This document shows, in pieces, positions 41,748 to 51,568 of a stretch of DNA of 64,000 nucleotides. The stretch covers positions 3,968,001-4,032,000 of the forward strand of contig NZ_LT629786.1 of NCBI RefSeq assembly GCF_900105675.1. The letters are read 5' to 3'. The notes beneath the pieces are model-generated. The model did no database searches. It worked only from the letters and a program-made list of their open reading frames with translations, and had not been told where the DNA came from. The stretch comes from Pseudomonas synxantha (GTDB lineage: Bacteria; Pseudomonadota; Gammaproteobacteria; Pseudomonadales; Pseudomonadaceae). Made by a program: the position numbers and the translations under genes. The stretch's first letter is position 1, and each line of letters begins with the position of its first letter.

Positions 41748-44189
41748 ATGGCTTCGCCAGCCCTCTTTCACTTTATTCCCCGGTTCGGCGTTGCCGCGGC
41801 AGTGGCCAGTGCCTTGGGCCTGGCCGGTTGCCAGCTCCAGAGCACCCAGGACACCCTTCCCCCCGTTGCAGGCGTACAGCCGATCAAAGGCCTGGCACAA
41901 AATGTGTCGGTGCGCCGCAATGCGCAGGGCATGCCGCTGATCGAAAGCAACACCTTCCATGACGCACTGTTCAGCCTCGGTTACGTCCACGCCAGCGATC
42001 GCATCACCCAGATGGTCACCCTGCGCCTGCTGGCCCAGGGTCGCCTGGCGGAAATGTCCGGGCCGCAAGTGTTGGATGTCGACCGTTTCATGCGCGCGGT
42101 CAACCTCAAGAAAAGCGCCGGCGAGCTGTACAACGCCTCGTCGCCGCGCCTCAAGCGCTTCTTTGAGGTGTATGCCCGGGGCGTCAATGCCTACCTGTTC
42201 CGCTATCGCGACAAACTGCCGGCGGACCTGGCCCAGAGCGGCTACAAACCGGAGTACTGGAAGCCGGAAGATTCGGCGCTGCTGTTCTGTCTGCTGAGTT
42301 TCAGTCAGTCGGGCAACTTGCAGGAAGAAATTTCGTCCCTGGTGCTGGCGCAGAAAGTCGGCATCGACAAACTCGCCTGGCTCACTCCAAGTGCGCCGGA
42401 CGAAGCGATCCCGCAGGCCGAAGCCGACAAGCTCAAGGGCGTGAACCTGGGTCAGATCACCGGCCTCGCGGCGCTGGACACAGTCAGCCAGCAATTGAAC
42501 AGCCTCAACGCGCTGGCGGTCACCACGTCAAGCAACTGGGCCATCGGCCCGCAACGCAGCCGCAGCGGCAAGAGCCTGTTGGCCAATGATATCGCCGCCC
42601 AGCCGCAAGCACCGTCACCGTGGAGCTACGTGCAGATTCGTGCGCCGAAATACCAGGCCGTCGGGGCTTCGATCGCCGGCCTGCCGACCCTGCTGTCCGG
42701 CTTCAACGGCAAGGTTGCGTGGAGCATGAGCGCGGTCAAGGGCGACACCCAGGACCTGTTCCTGGAGAAGGTCAAGCGCCAGGGCAGCGCGTTGTACTAC
42801 GAGAACAACGGCAAATGGCTACCGGCTGGGGTGCGCAACGAAACCTTCTTCATCAAGGGTCAGCGCTCGATTCGCGAAGTGGTGTACGAAACACGCCACG
42901 GCGTACTGCTCAACAGCAGCCAGGCGCTCACCAGCGGGCTTGGCCTGGCCTTGCAAACCGCCGATTTCAAGGACGACAAGAGCCTGGATGCGTTCTTCGA
43001 CCTGTCCCGTGCGCAGAACGCCGGCAAGGCGTCGGATGCCACCCGTGAGATCCGCGCCATCGCGTTGAACATGATCTTCGCCGACGCCAGCAATATCGGC
43101 TGGCAGGTCACCGGCCGCTTCCCCAACCGCCGCGAAGGCGAAGGCCTGTTGCCGTCGCCGGGCTGGGATACGCGCTTTGACTGGGACGGCTACGCCGATG
43201 CGATGCTGCATCCCTACGACCAGGACCCGGCCCAAGGCTGGATCGGCACCGCCAACCAGCGTACTGCGCCACGTGGCTACGGCATGCAGTTGTCCAACTC
43301 CTGGGACGCACCGGAACGTAGCGAGCGCCTGGCGCAACTGGCCAATGCCGGCAAGCATGACAGCCGCAGCCTGATCGCCATGCAATACGACCAGACCACG
43401 ACTTTCGCCGCCAAGCTCAAGGGCATGTTCCAGGCGCCAGGCATGGCCCAGCCGCTCAAGCAGGCCATCGACGCCCTCCCGGCGGCGGATCGCGCCAAGG
43501 CTCGCGAAGCACTGGACCGCCTGCTGGCCTTCGATGGCCGTCTTGCGCCTGCTTCGGCTGACGCAGCGATCTACGAACTGTTCCTGCAGGAAAGTGCCAA
43601 ACAGATCTTCCTCGACAAGCTCGGCCCGCAGAACAGCCCCAGCTGGACCGCCTTCGTCAGCAATGCCAGCCTGTCCTACTCGTCCATCGCCGATCATTTG
43701 CTGGGGCGTGAAGACAGCCCATTCTGGGACGACACCCGCACGCCGCAAAAAGAAGACAAACCCGCGATCCTGGCCCGCACCCTCGCCGCCGCCATCGGCA
43801 CCGGCGACAGCCAACTGGGCGCCGATCACAAGGCCTGGCAGTGGGGCAAGCTGCACAGCACCAGCTGGAAAAACACTAGCGGCAAGGTTATTCGCGGCCC
43901 CCTTGCCAGCGGTGGCGACCACAACACCCTGAACCCGGCACCGTACAGCTGGGGCCAGGATTTCAACACCACCCAAGTGCAGGCGCTGCGCATGATCATC
44001 GACTTCGGCCTGGCAGAACCGATGCTGGGCCAGGGTGGCATCGGCCAATCCGGCAACCCGGCCAGCCCGAACTATGCCAACGGCATTGACCCGTCGCTCA
44101 AGGCTCAATACCTGAGCTTCCCGATGCAGCCGCAGAACTTTGAAAAGGTGTATGGCAAGACAAGGCTGACCCTGACGCCGGGCAAGTAA
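41748..44189 (+). CDS. quiP: Acyl-homoserine lactone acylase QuiP
   Basis: An 813-residue Ntn-hydrolase of the penicillin acylase family. It has a signal peptide with a lipobox-like LAGC end (about residue 27), an alpha chain, then the autocatalytic site with the nucleophile Ser261 in [19 protein letters not shown], start of the beta chain. The sequence follows P. aeruginosa QuiP closely ([48 protein letters not shown]), which cleaves the acyl chain from long-chain AHLs and so affects quorum sensing. AGGAG lies upstream of the ATG. Whether this strain makes AHLs cannot be seen here. Confidence 0.88.
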   Translation: MASPALFHFIPRFGVAAAVASALGLAGCQLQSTQDTLPPVAGVQPIKGLAQNVSVRRNAQGMPLIESNTFHDALFSLGYVHASDRITQMVTLRLLAQGRLAEMSGPQVLDVDRFMRAVNLKKSAGELYNASSPRLKRFFEVYARGVNAYLFRYRDKLPADLAQSGYKPEYWKPEDSALLFCLLSFSQSGNLQEEISSLVLAQKVGIDKLAWLTPSAPDEAIPQAEADKLKGVNLGQITGLAALDTVSQQLNSLNALAVTTSSNWAIGPQRSRSGKSLLANDIAAQPQAPSPWSYVQIRAPKYQAVGASIAGLPTLLSGFNGKVAWSMSAVKGDTQDLFLEKVKRQGSALYYENNGKWLPAGVRNETFFIKGQRSIREVVYETRHGVLLNSSQALTSGLGLALQTADFKDDKSLDAFFDLSRAQNAGKASDATREIRAIALNMIFADASNIGWQVTGRFPNRREGEGLLPSPGWDTRFDWDGYADAMLHPYDQDPAQGWIGTANQRTAPRGYGMQLSNSWDAPERSERLAQLANAGKHDSRSLIAMQYDQTTTFAAKLKGMFQAPGMAQPLKQAIDALPAADRAKAREALDRLLAFDGRLAPASADAAIYELFLQESAKQIFLDKLGPQNSPSWTAFVSNASLSYSSIADHLLGREDSPFWDDTRTPQKEDKPAILARTLAAAIGTGDSQLGADHKAWQWGKLHSTSWKNTSGKVIRGPLASGGDHNTLNPAPYSWGQDFNTTQVQALRMIIDFGLAEPMLGQGGIGQSGNPASPNYANGIDPSLKAQYLSFPMQPQNFEKVYGKTRLTLTPGK

Positions 44190-44220
44190 CCCGGTTTTCC
44201 CCAGCAGAAACCGAATCCAA

Positions 44221-44312
44221 ATGTGGGAGGGGGCTTGCTCCCGATAGCAGTAGTTCAGTCAATGAATGTGTTGACTGTCACACCGCTATCGGGAGCAACC
44301 CCCCTCCCACAT
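44221..44312. repeat. REPIN after quiP
   Basis: TGTGGGAGGGGGCTTGCTCC at 44222 and GGGAGCAACCCCCCTCCCAC ending near 44310, inverted, in the gap before the exonuclease gene. Confidence 0.88.
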
Positions 44313-44392
44313 TTGGATCCCATGCATTCAGATAGAACTTCTACACCCAGCCCCGCCTCATAACTAACAAGCCCATCGCCCACGGCAACTCC

Positions 44393-45397
44393 ATGGACCT
44401 TGTCATCGCCCGCCCCGAAGGCCTCTATTGCCCTGCCGGTGATTTCTATATCGACCCCTGGCGCCCGGTGGAGCGCGCCGTGATCACCCACGCCCACGGC
44501 GACCATGCGCGCACCGGCAACCAGCATTATCTGGCCGCCGCGCCCGGCGAAGGCATCCTGCGCTGGCGCCTGGGCCAGGACATCAACCTGCAAACCCTGG
44601 CCTACGGCGAACGTTTGGAGCATCACGGCGTGACCTTGAGCTTTCATCCGGCCGGGCATGTGCTCGGTTCGGCCCAGGTCCGCCTGGAATACCAGGGCGA
44701 AGTCTGGGTGGCGTCCGGCGACTACAAAGTCGAACCCGATGGCACCTGCGCGCCCTTCGAACCGGTGCGTTGCCATACCTTTATCACCGAATCTACGTTT
44801 GGCCTGCCGATCTACCGCTGGCAGCCCCAGGCGCAGATTTTCGCGGGGATCAACGACTGGTGGCGGGCCAATATCGCCAACGGCAAGGCGAGCGTGTTGT
44901 TCTGTTATTCCTTCGGCAAGGCCCAGCGCATTCTCCATGGTCTCGACGCCAGCATCGGCCCGATCCTCAGCCACGGCGCAGTCGAACCGTTAAACCGAGT
45001 CTATCGCGAAGCCGGTGTCTACATTCCCGAGACGCTGTATGCCGGCGATTTCAAGAAGACCGACCCGTTGTTGCGCCAAGCACTGATCATCGCCCCGCCC
45101 TCCGCCGGCGGAAGCACCTGGATGCGCCGTTTCGGCGACTACAGCGACGCCTTCGCCAGTGGCTGGATGCGTCTGCGTGGTACCCGTCGGCGGCGTGGCG
45201 TGGACCGTGGCTTTGTGCTGTCGGACCACGCCGATTGGCCCGGGCTGTTGTGGGCCATCGAACAAACCGGTGCCGAACGGGTGATGGTGACCCATGGCTC
45301 GGTCGGCGTACTGGTGCGCCACCTGCGTGAAAAGGGCTTGGATGCCCAGGGTTTCAGCACCGAGTACGGTGATGACGAAGAAGAGGCTACGGCATGA
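44393..45397 (+). CDS. Ligase-associated MBL-fold DNA exonuclease
   Basis: A 334-residue metallo-beta-lactamase/beta-CASP nuclease of the ligase-associated repair group. Metal ligands: HAHGDH (33-38), the later HPAGHVLGSAQV and SGDYKVEPDG, and LSDHADW near the C-terminus. Homologues are 3'-type DNA exonucleases of the Artemis/CPSF73-like class. It overlaps the ligase gene by four bases (ATGA), so the two are coupled. Confidence 0.9.
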   Translation: MDLVIARPEGLYCPAGDFYIDPWRPVERAVITHAHGDHARTGNQHYLAAAPGEGILRWRLGQDINLQTLAYGERLEHHGVTLSFHPAGHVLGSAQVRLEYQGEVWVASGDYKVEPDGTCAPFEPVRCHTFITESTFGLPIYRWQPQAQIFAGINDWWRANIANGKASVLFCYSFGKAQRILHGLDASIGPILSHGAVEPLNRVYREAGVYIPETLYAGDFKKTDPLLRQALIIAPPSAGGSTWMRRFGDYSDAFASGWMRLRGTRRRRGVDRGFVLSDHADWPGLLWAIEQTGAERVMVTHGSVGVLVRHLREKGLDAQGFSTEYGDDEEEATA

Positions 45398-47028
45398 AAG
45401 CCTTCGCCGAGTTGTACGCCAACCTTGACGCCACCACCTCCAGCAATGCCAAGCTCGCTGCGCTGCAAGCCTACTTCCTGCAAGCGCCGCCAGCAGATGC
45501 TGCATGGGCGGTGTACTTCCTCTCCGGTGGGCGGCCGCGGCAACTGGTGCCCACGCGCCTGCTACGGGACATGGCCACCGAAGCGGCCGGCATCGAACCC
45601 TGGCTGTTCGAAGAGAGCTATCAGTCGGTGGGTGACTTGGCCGAGACGATTTCCCTTCTCCTACCCGAATCCACCTACAGCTCCGAGGACGGCCTGGCGG
45701 TGTGGCTGGAAGACAAACTGCTGCCCCTGCGCGGGCTTTCGCCCATGGACCTGGCCGAACGGCTGCCGGCGCTCTGGGCGCAATTGGACCAGCCGAGCCT
45801 GATGGTGTGTATCAAACTGATCACCGGCAGCTTTCGCGTGGGTGTGTCCAAACTGCTGGTCACCCGCGCCCTCGCCGCCATGGCCAACCTAGATAGCAAG
45901 CGCGTGGCCCAGCGGTTGGTGGGCTATACCGACTTGTCGAATCGCCCGACGGCTGCGGGCTATCTCAAGCTGATCGCTGCCGAATCGTCCGATGAGCATG
46001 CGCAACGAGGTGGGCAGCCGTATCCGTTTTTTCTTGCCCACGGGTTGGCCCAACCGGTGGCGCAATTCGACACGCTGCTGGGTTCGCCCGCCGACTGGCA
46101 GGTGGAATGGAAGTTTGACGGCATTCGCGCGCAACTGGTCAAGCGTGAGGGCCGCCTTTGGATCTGGTCCCGCGGTGAGGAGCTGGTGACTGAGCGTTTC
46201 CCCGAGCTGCACAGCCTGGTGAGTGGCCTGCCCGACGGCACGGTGATCGATGGCGAAATCGTGGTGTGGAAAGACTCGGTGCAACCCTTTGCGTTGCTGC
46301 AACAGAGGATTGGCCGCAAGACCCTGAGCAAAAAAGTCCTGGAGGACGCGCCGGTCGCGGTACTGGCCTACGACCTGCTGGAATTTCAGGGCGATGACTG
46401 GCGCAACCATATCCAGGCAGAGCGTCGTACACAGCTGGAACGCGTGATCGCTGAGTGCAACCAACCCGTATTGCTGCCCTCACCGCTGCTCGAGGGGCCA
46501 ACCTGGGCAGCGTTGGCCGAGCAGCGCGAAGCCTCCCGCAGCCTTGGTGTCGAAGGCATGATGCTCAAGGATCGCCAAGGCCTCTATGGCGTGGGCCGCA
46601 CCAAGGACATGGGCCTGTGGTGGAAGTGGAAAGTCGACCCCTTCAGCGTCGACGCCGTATTGATCTACGCCCAGCGCGGCCATGGCCGGCGCGCCAGCCT
46701 GTACAGCGATTACACCTTCGCGGTCTGGGATGGCCCGCCGGGCAGCGAGCGCACCCTGGTGCCGTTCGCCAAGGCGTACTCCGGGTTGACCGACGAGGAA
46801 ATGCGCAGGGTGGACGCCATCGTGCGCAAAACCACGGTGGAAAAATTCGGCCCGGTCAGCAGCGTGACGCCAAGCATGGTGTTTGAACTGGGCTTTGAGG
46901 GTATCGCCCTGTCCAAGCGGCATAAGAGCGGGATCGCGGTGCGGTTTCCGCGGATGTTGCGCTGGCGGCAGGATAAGACGGTGGAAGAGGCTGACAACCT
47001 CGCCACTCTGCAAGACCTACTGACTTGA
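45394..47028 (+). CDS. ATP-dependent DNA ligase
   Basis: A 544-residue ATP-dependent ligase (LigB/LIG type) with an N-terminal DNA-binding domain (about residues 1-200, alpha helices), a nucleotidyltransferase domain and OB domain. The lysine that becomes adenylylated is K240 in WKFDGIR; later motifs include IDGEIVVW, SLGVEGMMLKDRQG and the LWWKWKVDP motif V. Such ligases act in a repair pathway besides the NAD-dependent LigA. Paired with the MBL exonuclease; the helicase and PdeM partners are 4.5 kb away beyond the ABC transporter. Confidence 0.92.
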   Translation: MKAFAELYANLDATTSSNAKLAALQAYFLQAPPADAAWAVYFLSGGRPRQLVPTRLLRDMATEAAGIEPWLFEESYQSVGDLAETISLLLPESTYSSEDGLAVWLEDKLLPLRGLSPMDLAERLPALWAQLDQPSLMVCIKLITGSFRVGVSKLLVTRALAAMANLDSKRVAQRLVGYTDLSNRPTAAGYLKLIAAESSDEHAQRGGQPYPFFLAHGLAQPVAQFDTLLGSPADWQVEWKFDGIRAQLVKREGRLWIWSRGEELVTERFPELHSLVSGLPDGTVIDGEIVVWKDSVQPFALLQQRIGRKTLSKKVLEDAPVAVLAYDLLEFQGDDWRNHIQAERRTQLERVIAECNQPVLLPSPLLEGPTWAALAEQREASRSLGVEGMMLKDRQGLYGVGRTKDMGLWWKWKVDPFSVDAVLIYAQRGHGRRASLYSDYTFAVWDGPPGSERTLVPFAKAYSGLTDEEMRRVDAIVRKTTVEKFGPVSSVTPSMVFELGFEGIALSKRHKSGIAVRFPRMLRWRQDKTVEEADNLATLQDLLT

Positions 47029-47039
47029 CATAAATTCCC

Positions 47040-47125
47040 TGTGGGGGGGGGCTTGCTCCCGATGCAGGCTGTCAGCCAAGCATGTATTGACTGACACACT
47101 GCTATCGGGAGCAAGCCCCACATTG
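47040..47125. repeat. REPIN after the ligase gene
   Basis: GTGGGGGGGGGCTTGCTCCC (47041-47060) is mirrored by GGGAGCAAGCCCCACA (about 47107-47122); both arms are slightly mutated. It separates the ligase from the transporter operon. Confidence 0.85.
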
Positions 47126-47332
47126 GGATCCCCACACGACCTGAAACAGTGCACCCATTTTCTGATGCTCATTTTCGGGCATCTCCTACACTCCGATTTG
47201 CCTTATCCCACCTTTTAAAAAGCCCATCCGGAACTATGGTGCAGAAATTGCTACTTGTGATCCGTCTGACACCGCTCAGTAACAGTCCTAAACGCGCCAA
47301 AAGCGCTTATCTTGGTTTCCAGGGATTACCTA
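47126..47332 (+). promoter_or_regulatory. Promoter region of the amino-acid transporter operon
   Basis: Includes the sigma54 promoter listed below and about 70 nt of leader. No small gene is seen. The 304-bp gap from the ligase stop also contains the REPIN. Confidence 0.7.
47237..47252 (+). promoter_or_regulatory. Sigma54 (RpoN) promoter
   Basis: TGGTGCA-GAAA-TTGCT fits the consensus TGGYRYR-N4-TTGCW in every position, with GG (47238-47239) and GC (47250-47251) ten bases apart as required. Transcription would begin near 47263, about 70 nt before the binding-protein start. This points to activation by an enhancer-binding protein such as NtrC. Confidence 0.75.
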
Positions 47333-48112
47333 ATGAAAAAAGCATTGCTGACCCTTTCTGCACTGGCTCTGTGCATGGCTGCTGGTGTTGCTAGCGCCAA
47401 GGAATACAAGGAATTGCGTTTTGGTGTCGACCCCTCCTACGCACCGTTCGAATCCAAAGCCGCCGACGGCAGCCTGGTGGGCTTCGATATCGACCTGGGC
47501 AATGCGATCTGTGCGGAGTTGAAGGTCAAGTGCAAGTGGGTCGAAAGCGACTTCGACGGCATGATTCCGGGTCTGAAAGCTAACAAGTTCGACGGCGTGA
47601 TTTCCTCCATGACCGTGACGCCAGTGCGCGAGAAGGCGATCGACTTCTCCAATGAACTGTTCTCCGGCCCCACCTCGCTGGTGTTCAAGAAAGGCGCTGG
47701 GTATTCGACACCTGAATCCCTCAAGGGCAAATCCGTAGGCTATGAGCAAGGCACCATCCAGGAAGCCTACGCCAAGGCCGTGCTGGATAAAGCCGGTGTG
47801 ACCACCAAGGCCTACGCCAACCAGGACCAGGTTTACGCCGACCTGACCTCCGGGCGCCTTGATGCTTCCGTGCAGGACATGCTGCAAGCTGAATTGGGTT
47901 TCCTCAAGTCGCCAGCAGGTGCCGGCTACGAAGTCAGCGCAGCCATTGACGACCCGCTGCTGCCGTCGAAAACTGCCATCGGTATCAAAAAAGGTAACAC
48001 TGAGCTGAAGGCCCTTTTGGATAAAGGTATCAAAGCGTTACACGATGATGGCACCTACGCCACCATCCAGAAAAAACACTTTGGCGATCTGAACCTGTAC
48101 AGCGGCAAATAA
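47333..48112 (+). CDS. Basic amino acid ABC transporter, periplasmic binding protein
   Basis: A 259-residue periplasmic protein of the ArgT/HisJ/AotJ family. Signal peptide MKKALLTLSALALCMAAGVA ending at ASA (about residue 23). Type II binding fold: ELRFGVDPSYAPFESKAADG, LVGFDIDLGNAICAELKVKC, then SSMTVTPVREKAIDFS with the substrate-binding Arg and Asp. The ligand is probably arginine, ornithine, lysine or histidine. ATG 47333 is chosen over the frame start at 47312. A hairpin after the gene lets less mRNA reach the permease genes. Confidence 0.9.
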   Translation: MKKALLTLSALALCMAAGVASAKEYKELRFGVDPSYAPFESKAADGSLVGFDIDLGNAICAELKVKCKWVESDFDGMIPGLKANKFDGVISSMTVTPVREKAIDFSNELFSGPTSLVFKKGAGYSTPESLKGKSVGYEQGTIQEAYAKAVLDKAGVTTKAYANQDQVYADLTSGRLDASVQDMLQAELGFLKSPAGAGYEVSAAIDDPLLPSKTAIGIKKGNTELKALLDKGIKALHDDGTYATIQKKHFGDLNLYSGK

Positions 48113-48120
48113 TGCCTGGG

Positions 48121-48147
48121 GCGCCCCTCCTCGGTAGGGGCGCTTTT
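48121..48147 (+). terminator. Hairpin after the binding-protein gene
   Basis: GCGCCCCT (48121-48128) pairs with AGGGGCGC (48136-48143), followed by TTTT: a leaky terminator/mRNA stabiliser before the permease genes. Confidence 0.75.
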
Positions 48148-48169
48148 CTATCGCCATAGGTCCTGATTT

Positions 48170-48898
48170 ATGTTCGAAGATCTGTTGCAAACCCTCGGGC
48201 TGGGCGCGTTCAGCTTGAAGGGTTTCGGCCCGCTGTTGCTGCAAGGCACCTGGATGACCATCAAGTTATCGGTGCTGTCCCTGGCCGTGAGCGTCTTGCT
48301 GGGCCTGCTCGGCGCCAGCGCCAAACTATCCAGCCTGCCCTTCCTGCGCATTCCCGCCCAGCTCTACACTACGTTGATTCGTGGGGTGCCGGACCTGGTG
48401 CTGATGCTATTGATTTTCTACAGCCTGCAAACCTGGCTCAGCGGCTTTACCGACTTCATGGAATGGGAATACATCGAGATTGATCCGTTCAGCGCCGGGG
48501 TGATTACCCTGGGATTTATCTACGGCGCCTATTTTACCGAAACGTTCCGCGGCGCGATCCTCGCGGTGCCCCGCGGCCAGCTGGAAGCCGCCACTGCCTA
48601 CGGGCTCAAGCGCGGTCAGCGGTTTCGCTACGTGACCTTCCCGCAGATGATGCGCTTTGCCCTGCCGGGCATCGGCAATAACTGGATGGTGATGCTCAAG
48701 GCCACCGCGCTGGTGTCGATCATCGGTCTGGCAGACTTGGTGAAAGCAGCCCAGGACGCGGGCAAGAGCACCTATCAACTGTTCTATTTCCTGGTACTCG
48801 CCGCCCTGATCTACTTGTTGATTACCAGCGCCTCCAATTTTGTCTTGCGCCGGCTTGAACGTCGCTACTCCGCAGGCGCCCGGGAGGCAGTGCGATGA
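48170..48898 (+). CDS. Amino acid ABC transporter permease (HisQ/AotQ type)
   Basis: A 242-residue membrane protein with about five hydrophobic segments. GTWMTIKLSVLSLAVSVLLGLLG opens the BPD transport domain, and the EAA loop reads EAATAYGLKRGQRFRYVTFPQ (about residues 138-158). Functions with the HisM-type permease of the next gene; the two overlap by four bases. Confidence 0.9.
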   Translation: MFEDLLQTLGLGAFSLKGFGPLLLQGTWMTIKLSVLSLAVSVLLGLLGASAKLSSLPFLRIPAQLYTTLIRGVPDLVLMLLIFYSLQTWLSGFTDFMEWEYIEIDPFSAGVITLGFIYGAYFTETFRGAILAVPRGQLEAATAYGLKRGQRFRYVTFPQMMRFALPGIGNNWMVMLKATALVSIIGLADLVKAAQDAGKSTYQLFYFLVLAALIYLLITSASNFVLRRLERRYSAGAREAVR

Positions 48899-49605
48899 TC
48901 GAACTGTTGCAGGAATACTGGCGCCCCTTCCTTTACAGCGACGGCCAGCACATCACCGGCCTGGCCATGACGATGTGGTTGCTCAGCGCCGCCCTCGTCA
49001 TCGGTTTCCTGGTGTCGATCCCGCTGTCCATCGCCCGCGTCTCGCGCAAGCGCCTGGTGCGTTGGCCGGTGCAGTTCTACACCTACCTGTTTCGCGGCAC
49101 GCCGCTCTATATCCAGTTGTTGATCTGCTACACCGGCATCTACAGCATCGCGGCAGTGCGTGCTCAGCCGGTGCTGGATGCGTTCTTTCGCGATGCAATG
49201 AATTGCACCCTTCTGGCCTTCGCCCTCAACACCTGCGCCTACACCACGGAGATTTTCGCCGGGGCGATCCGCAGCATGGCCCACGGCGAAGTCGAGGCGG
49301 CCAAGGCCTACGGCCTCAGCGGCTGGAAGCTGTACGCCTACGTGATCATGCCTTCGGCACTGCGCCGCTCGTTGCCCTATTACAGCAATGAAGTGATCCT
49401 GATGCTGCACTCGACCACGGTGGCGTTTACCGCGACCATCCCGGACATTCTCAAGGTGGCACGGGACGCCAACTCCGCCACCTTCATGACCTTTCAATCG
49501 TTCGGCATCGCCGCGCTGATCTACCTCGCGGTGACCTTTGCCCTGGTCGGCCTGTTTCGCCTGGCGGAGCGCCGCTGGCTGGCCTTCCTCGGGCCGAGCC
49601 ACTAA
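48895..49605 (+). CDS. Amino acid ABC transporter permease (HisM/AotM type)
   Basis: A 236-residue partner permease with LAMTMWLLSAALVIGFLVSIP, RGTPLYIQLLICYTGIYSI and the EAA loop EVEAAKAYGLSGWKLYAYVIMP (in part; about residues 137-158). It starts at an overlap with the preceding permease gene and is followed after nine bases by the AotO-like gene. Confidence 0.9.
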   Translation: MIELLQEYWRPFLYSDGQHITGLAMTMWLLSAALVIGFLVSIPLSIARVSRKRLVRWPVQFYTYLFRGTPLYIQLLICYTGIYSIAAVRAQPVLDAFFRDAMNCTLLAFALNTCAYTTEIFAGAIRSMAHGEVEAAKAYGLSGWKLYAYVIMPSALRRSLPYYSNEVILMLHSTTVAFTATIPDILKVARDANSATFMTFQSFGIAALIYLAVTFALVGLFRLAERRWLAFLGPSH

Positions 49606-49614
49606 GGAACCTGC

Positions 49615-50733
49615 ATGCGACATCAGCAACATGACCTGATCGCGCCGGTGCCGGGCACGGCGCGGCAATTGCACAGTTTTCACTTCGGCCCGGAACAGGC
49701 CGCGGGCAAGGTCTACATCCAGTCCTCCCTGCATGCCGATGAACTACCGGGCATGCTGGTGGCCTGGCACCTCAAGGCGCGCCTGGCAGAGCTGGCGGCA
49801 GCCGGACGCTTGCGCAGCGAAATCGTGCTGGTGCCTGTCGCCAATCCCGTGGGCCTCGAACAAGTGTTGATGGACATCCCCTTGGGCCGCTACGAACTGG
49901 AAAGCGGGCAGAACTTCAATCGTTTGTTTGTCGACCTCAGCGAAGCGGTCGGCGACCAAATCGAAGAGCGCCTGGGCGATGATCCCCAACACAATATCCA
50001 ATTGATCCGCACAGCCTTGTCCAACGCCCTGGCCGCGCAGACGCCCCAGACCCAGCTGCAATCCCAACGCCTGGTGCTGCAACGCCTGGCCTGTGATGCC
50101 GACTTGGTGCTGGACCTGCATTGCGACTTCGAAGCCGTAGCGCACCTGTACACCACGCCCCAGGGCTGGCCGCGAGTGGAACCCTTGGCGCGCTACCTCG
50201 GCTCGCAGGCCAGCTTGCTGGCCACCGACTCTGGCGGGCAATCCTTTGATGAGTGTTTCACCCTGGTGTGGTGGCAGTTGCAGCAACGCTTCGGCGAGCG
50301 CTTCCCGATCCCCATGGGCAGCTTGTCAGTGACCGTCGAGTTGCGCGGCCAAGGCGATGTCACTCATGGCCTCGCTGCGTCGGACTGCCAGGCCATCATC
50401 GATTACCTGATCCATTTCGGCGCCATCAGCGGCGACGTAGCGCCATTGCCCGCCCTGGCCTACCCGGCGACTCCATTGGCAGGTGTGGAACCAGTCATCT
50501 CCCCGGTGGGCGGCTTGCTGGTGTTCAGTGCCTTGCCGGGTGACTACCTGGAGGCCGGGCAGCTGGTCGCCGACATCATCGACCCCATTACCGACCGTGT
50601 GACGCCCGTGCACTGTCAGCACGCGGGCCTGCTTTACGCCCGCTCACTACGCCGCATGGCCACTGCCGGAATGGTGATCGGCCATGTCGCCGGCACGCAG
50701 GCCTACCGCAGCGGCTATCTACTTTCGCCTTGA
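49615..50733 (+). CDS. AotO-like succinylglutamate desuccinylase/aspartoacylase-family protein
   Basis: A 372-residue zinc-carboxypeptidase-fold protein of the AstE/aspartoacylase family. Zn ligands H40 and E43 (SLHADELPG) and a later His in LVLDLHCDFEAVAHLY are present, so it is probably active. In P. aeruginosa a similar gene (aotO) lies in the arginine transport operon aotJQMOP-argR; its function there is unproven. Here the gene order binding protein-Q-M-O-P is identical, but no argR follows. Hydrolysis of an acylated or modified basic amino acid taken up by the transporter would be a logical role. Confidence 0.87.
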   Translation: MRHQQHDLIAPVPGTARQLHSFHFGPEQAAGKVYIQSSLHADELPGMLVAWHLKARLAELAAAGRLRSEIVLVPVANPVGLEQVLMDIPLGRYELESGQNFNRLFVDLSEAVGDQIEERLGDDPQHNIQLIRTALSNALAAQTPQTQLQSQRLVLQRLACDADLVLDLHCDFEAVAHLYTTPQGWPRVEPLARYLGSQASLLATDSGGQSFDECFTLVWWQLQQRFGERFPIPMGSLSVTVELRGQGDVTHGLAASDCQAIIDYLIHFGAISGDVAPLPALAYPATPLAGVEPVISPVGGLLVFSALPGDYLEAGQLVADIIDPITDRVTPVHCQHAGLLYARSLRRMATAGMVIGHVAGTQAYRSGYLLSP

Positions 50734-50746
50734 GGATGCACGCCCC

Positions 50747-51511
50747 ATGTACAAACTGACCGTTGAAGGCCTGCATAAAAGCTATGGCGACAATGAAGTG
50801 CTCAAAGGCGTGTCGCTCAAGGCCAGGACCGGTGATGTGATCAGCCTGATCGGCGCCAGTGGCTCGGGCAAGAGTACCTTCCTGCGCTGTATCAACTTCC
50901 TGGAAACCCCCAACGATGGCGCCATGACCCTGGACGGCCAAACGATCCGCATGGTCAGCGACCGCCACGGTATGCGCGTGGCCGACGATGCCGAGCTGCA
51001 ACGCCTGCGCACACGGTTGGCGATGGTATTCCAGCACTTCAACCTGTGGAGCCATATGAGCGTGCTGGAAAACATCACCATGGCCCCGCGCCGCGTGCTG
51101 GGGTGCAGCAAGAAAGACGCCGAAGACCGTGCCCGTCGCTACCTGGACAAGGTCGGGTTGCCGGCACGTGTAGCCGATCAGTACCCGGCGTTCCTGTCCG
51201 GTGGTCAGCAACAGCGGGTAGCCATCGCTCGCGCACTGGCCATGGAGCCGGAGGTGATGCTGTTCGATGAGCCCACCTCGGCCCTCGACCCGGAACTGGT
51301 GGGTGAAGTGTTGAAGGTGATCCAGGGCCTGGCCGAGGAAGGCCGCACCATGATTATGGTGACCCACGAGATGAGCTTTGCGCGCAAGGTCTCAAGCCAA
51401 GTGCTGTTCCTGCACAAGGGCCTGGTGGAAGAGCAAGGCACCCCCGAGGATGTGCTGGGCAATCCGAAAAGCGAGCGCCTGCAGCAGTTTCTAAGTGGCA
51501 ATTTGAAGTAA
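50747..51511 (+). CDS. Basic amino acid ABC transporter ATP-binding protein (HisP/AotP type)
   Basis: A 254-residue ATPase. Walker A GASGSGKSTFLRCINFLE (about residues 36-53), signature LSGGQQQRVAIARALAM (about 154-170), Walker B VMLFDEPTSALDPE and H-loop MVTHEMSFARKVS are all intact; the extended loop after Walker A, TIRMVSDRHGMRVADDAELQ, is typical for HisP-type proteins with large nucleotide domain inserts. ATG 50747 with GAGG upstream is preferred over 50684, which overlaps the AotO-like gene. Last gene of the transporter operon. Confidence 0.92.
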   Translation: MYKLTVEGLHKSYGDNEVLKGVSLKARTGDVISLIGASGSGKSTFLRCINFLETPNDGAMTLDGQTIRMVSDRHGMRVADDAELQRLRTRLAMVFQHFNLWSHMSVLENITMAPRRVLGCSKKDAEDRARRYLDKVGLPARVADQYPAFLSGGQQQRVAIARALAMEPEVMLFDEPTSALDPELVGEVLKVIQGLAEEGRTMIMVTHEMSFARKVSSQVLFLHKGLVEEQGTPEDVLGNPKSERLQQFLSGNLK

Positions 51512-51524
51512 ACCTTTGTGACGC

Positions 51525-51553
51525 CTGGAGGGTCTCTGCAATAGAGCCTCCAG
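51525..51553 (+). other. Hairpin between the transporter operon and the lhr-type gene
   Basis: CTGGAGG...CTCT GCAAT AGAG CCTCCAG forms an 11-bp interrupted stem. It lacks a T tract, so it is a possible attenuator or mRNA end element rather than a classical terminator. Confidence 0.4.
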
Positions 51554-51568
51554 AGCGTCCGCTGCCGC

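Noticed and set aside
49615..50733. Naming the operon aotJQMOP
   Set aside because: Gene order is the same, but the binding protein resembles ArgT/HisJ generally and argR is missing; this may be a paralogue, so symbols were not assigned.
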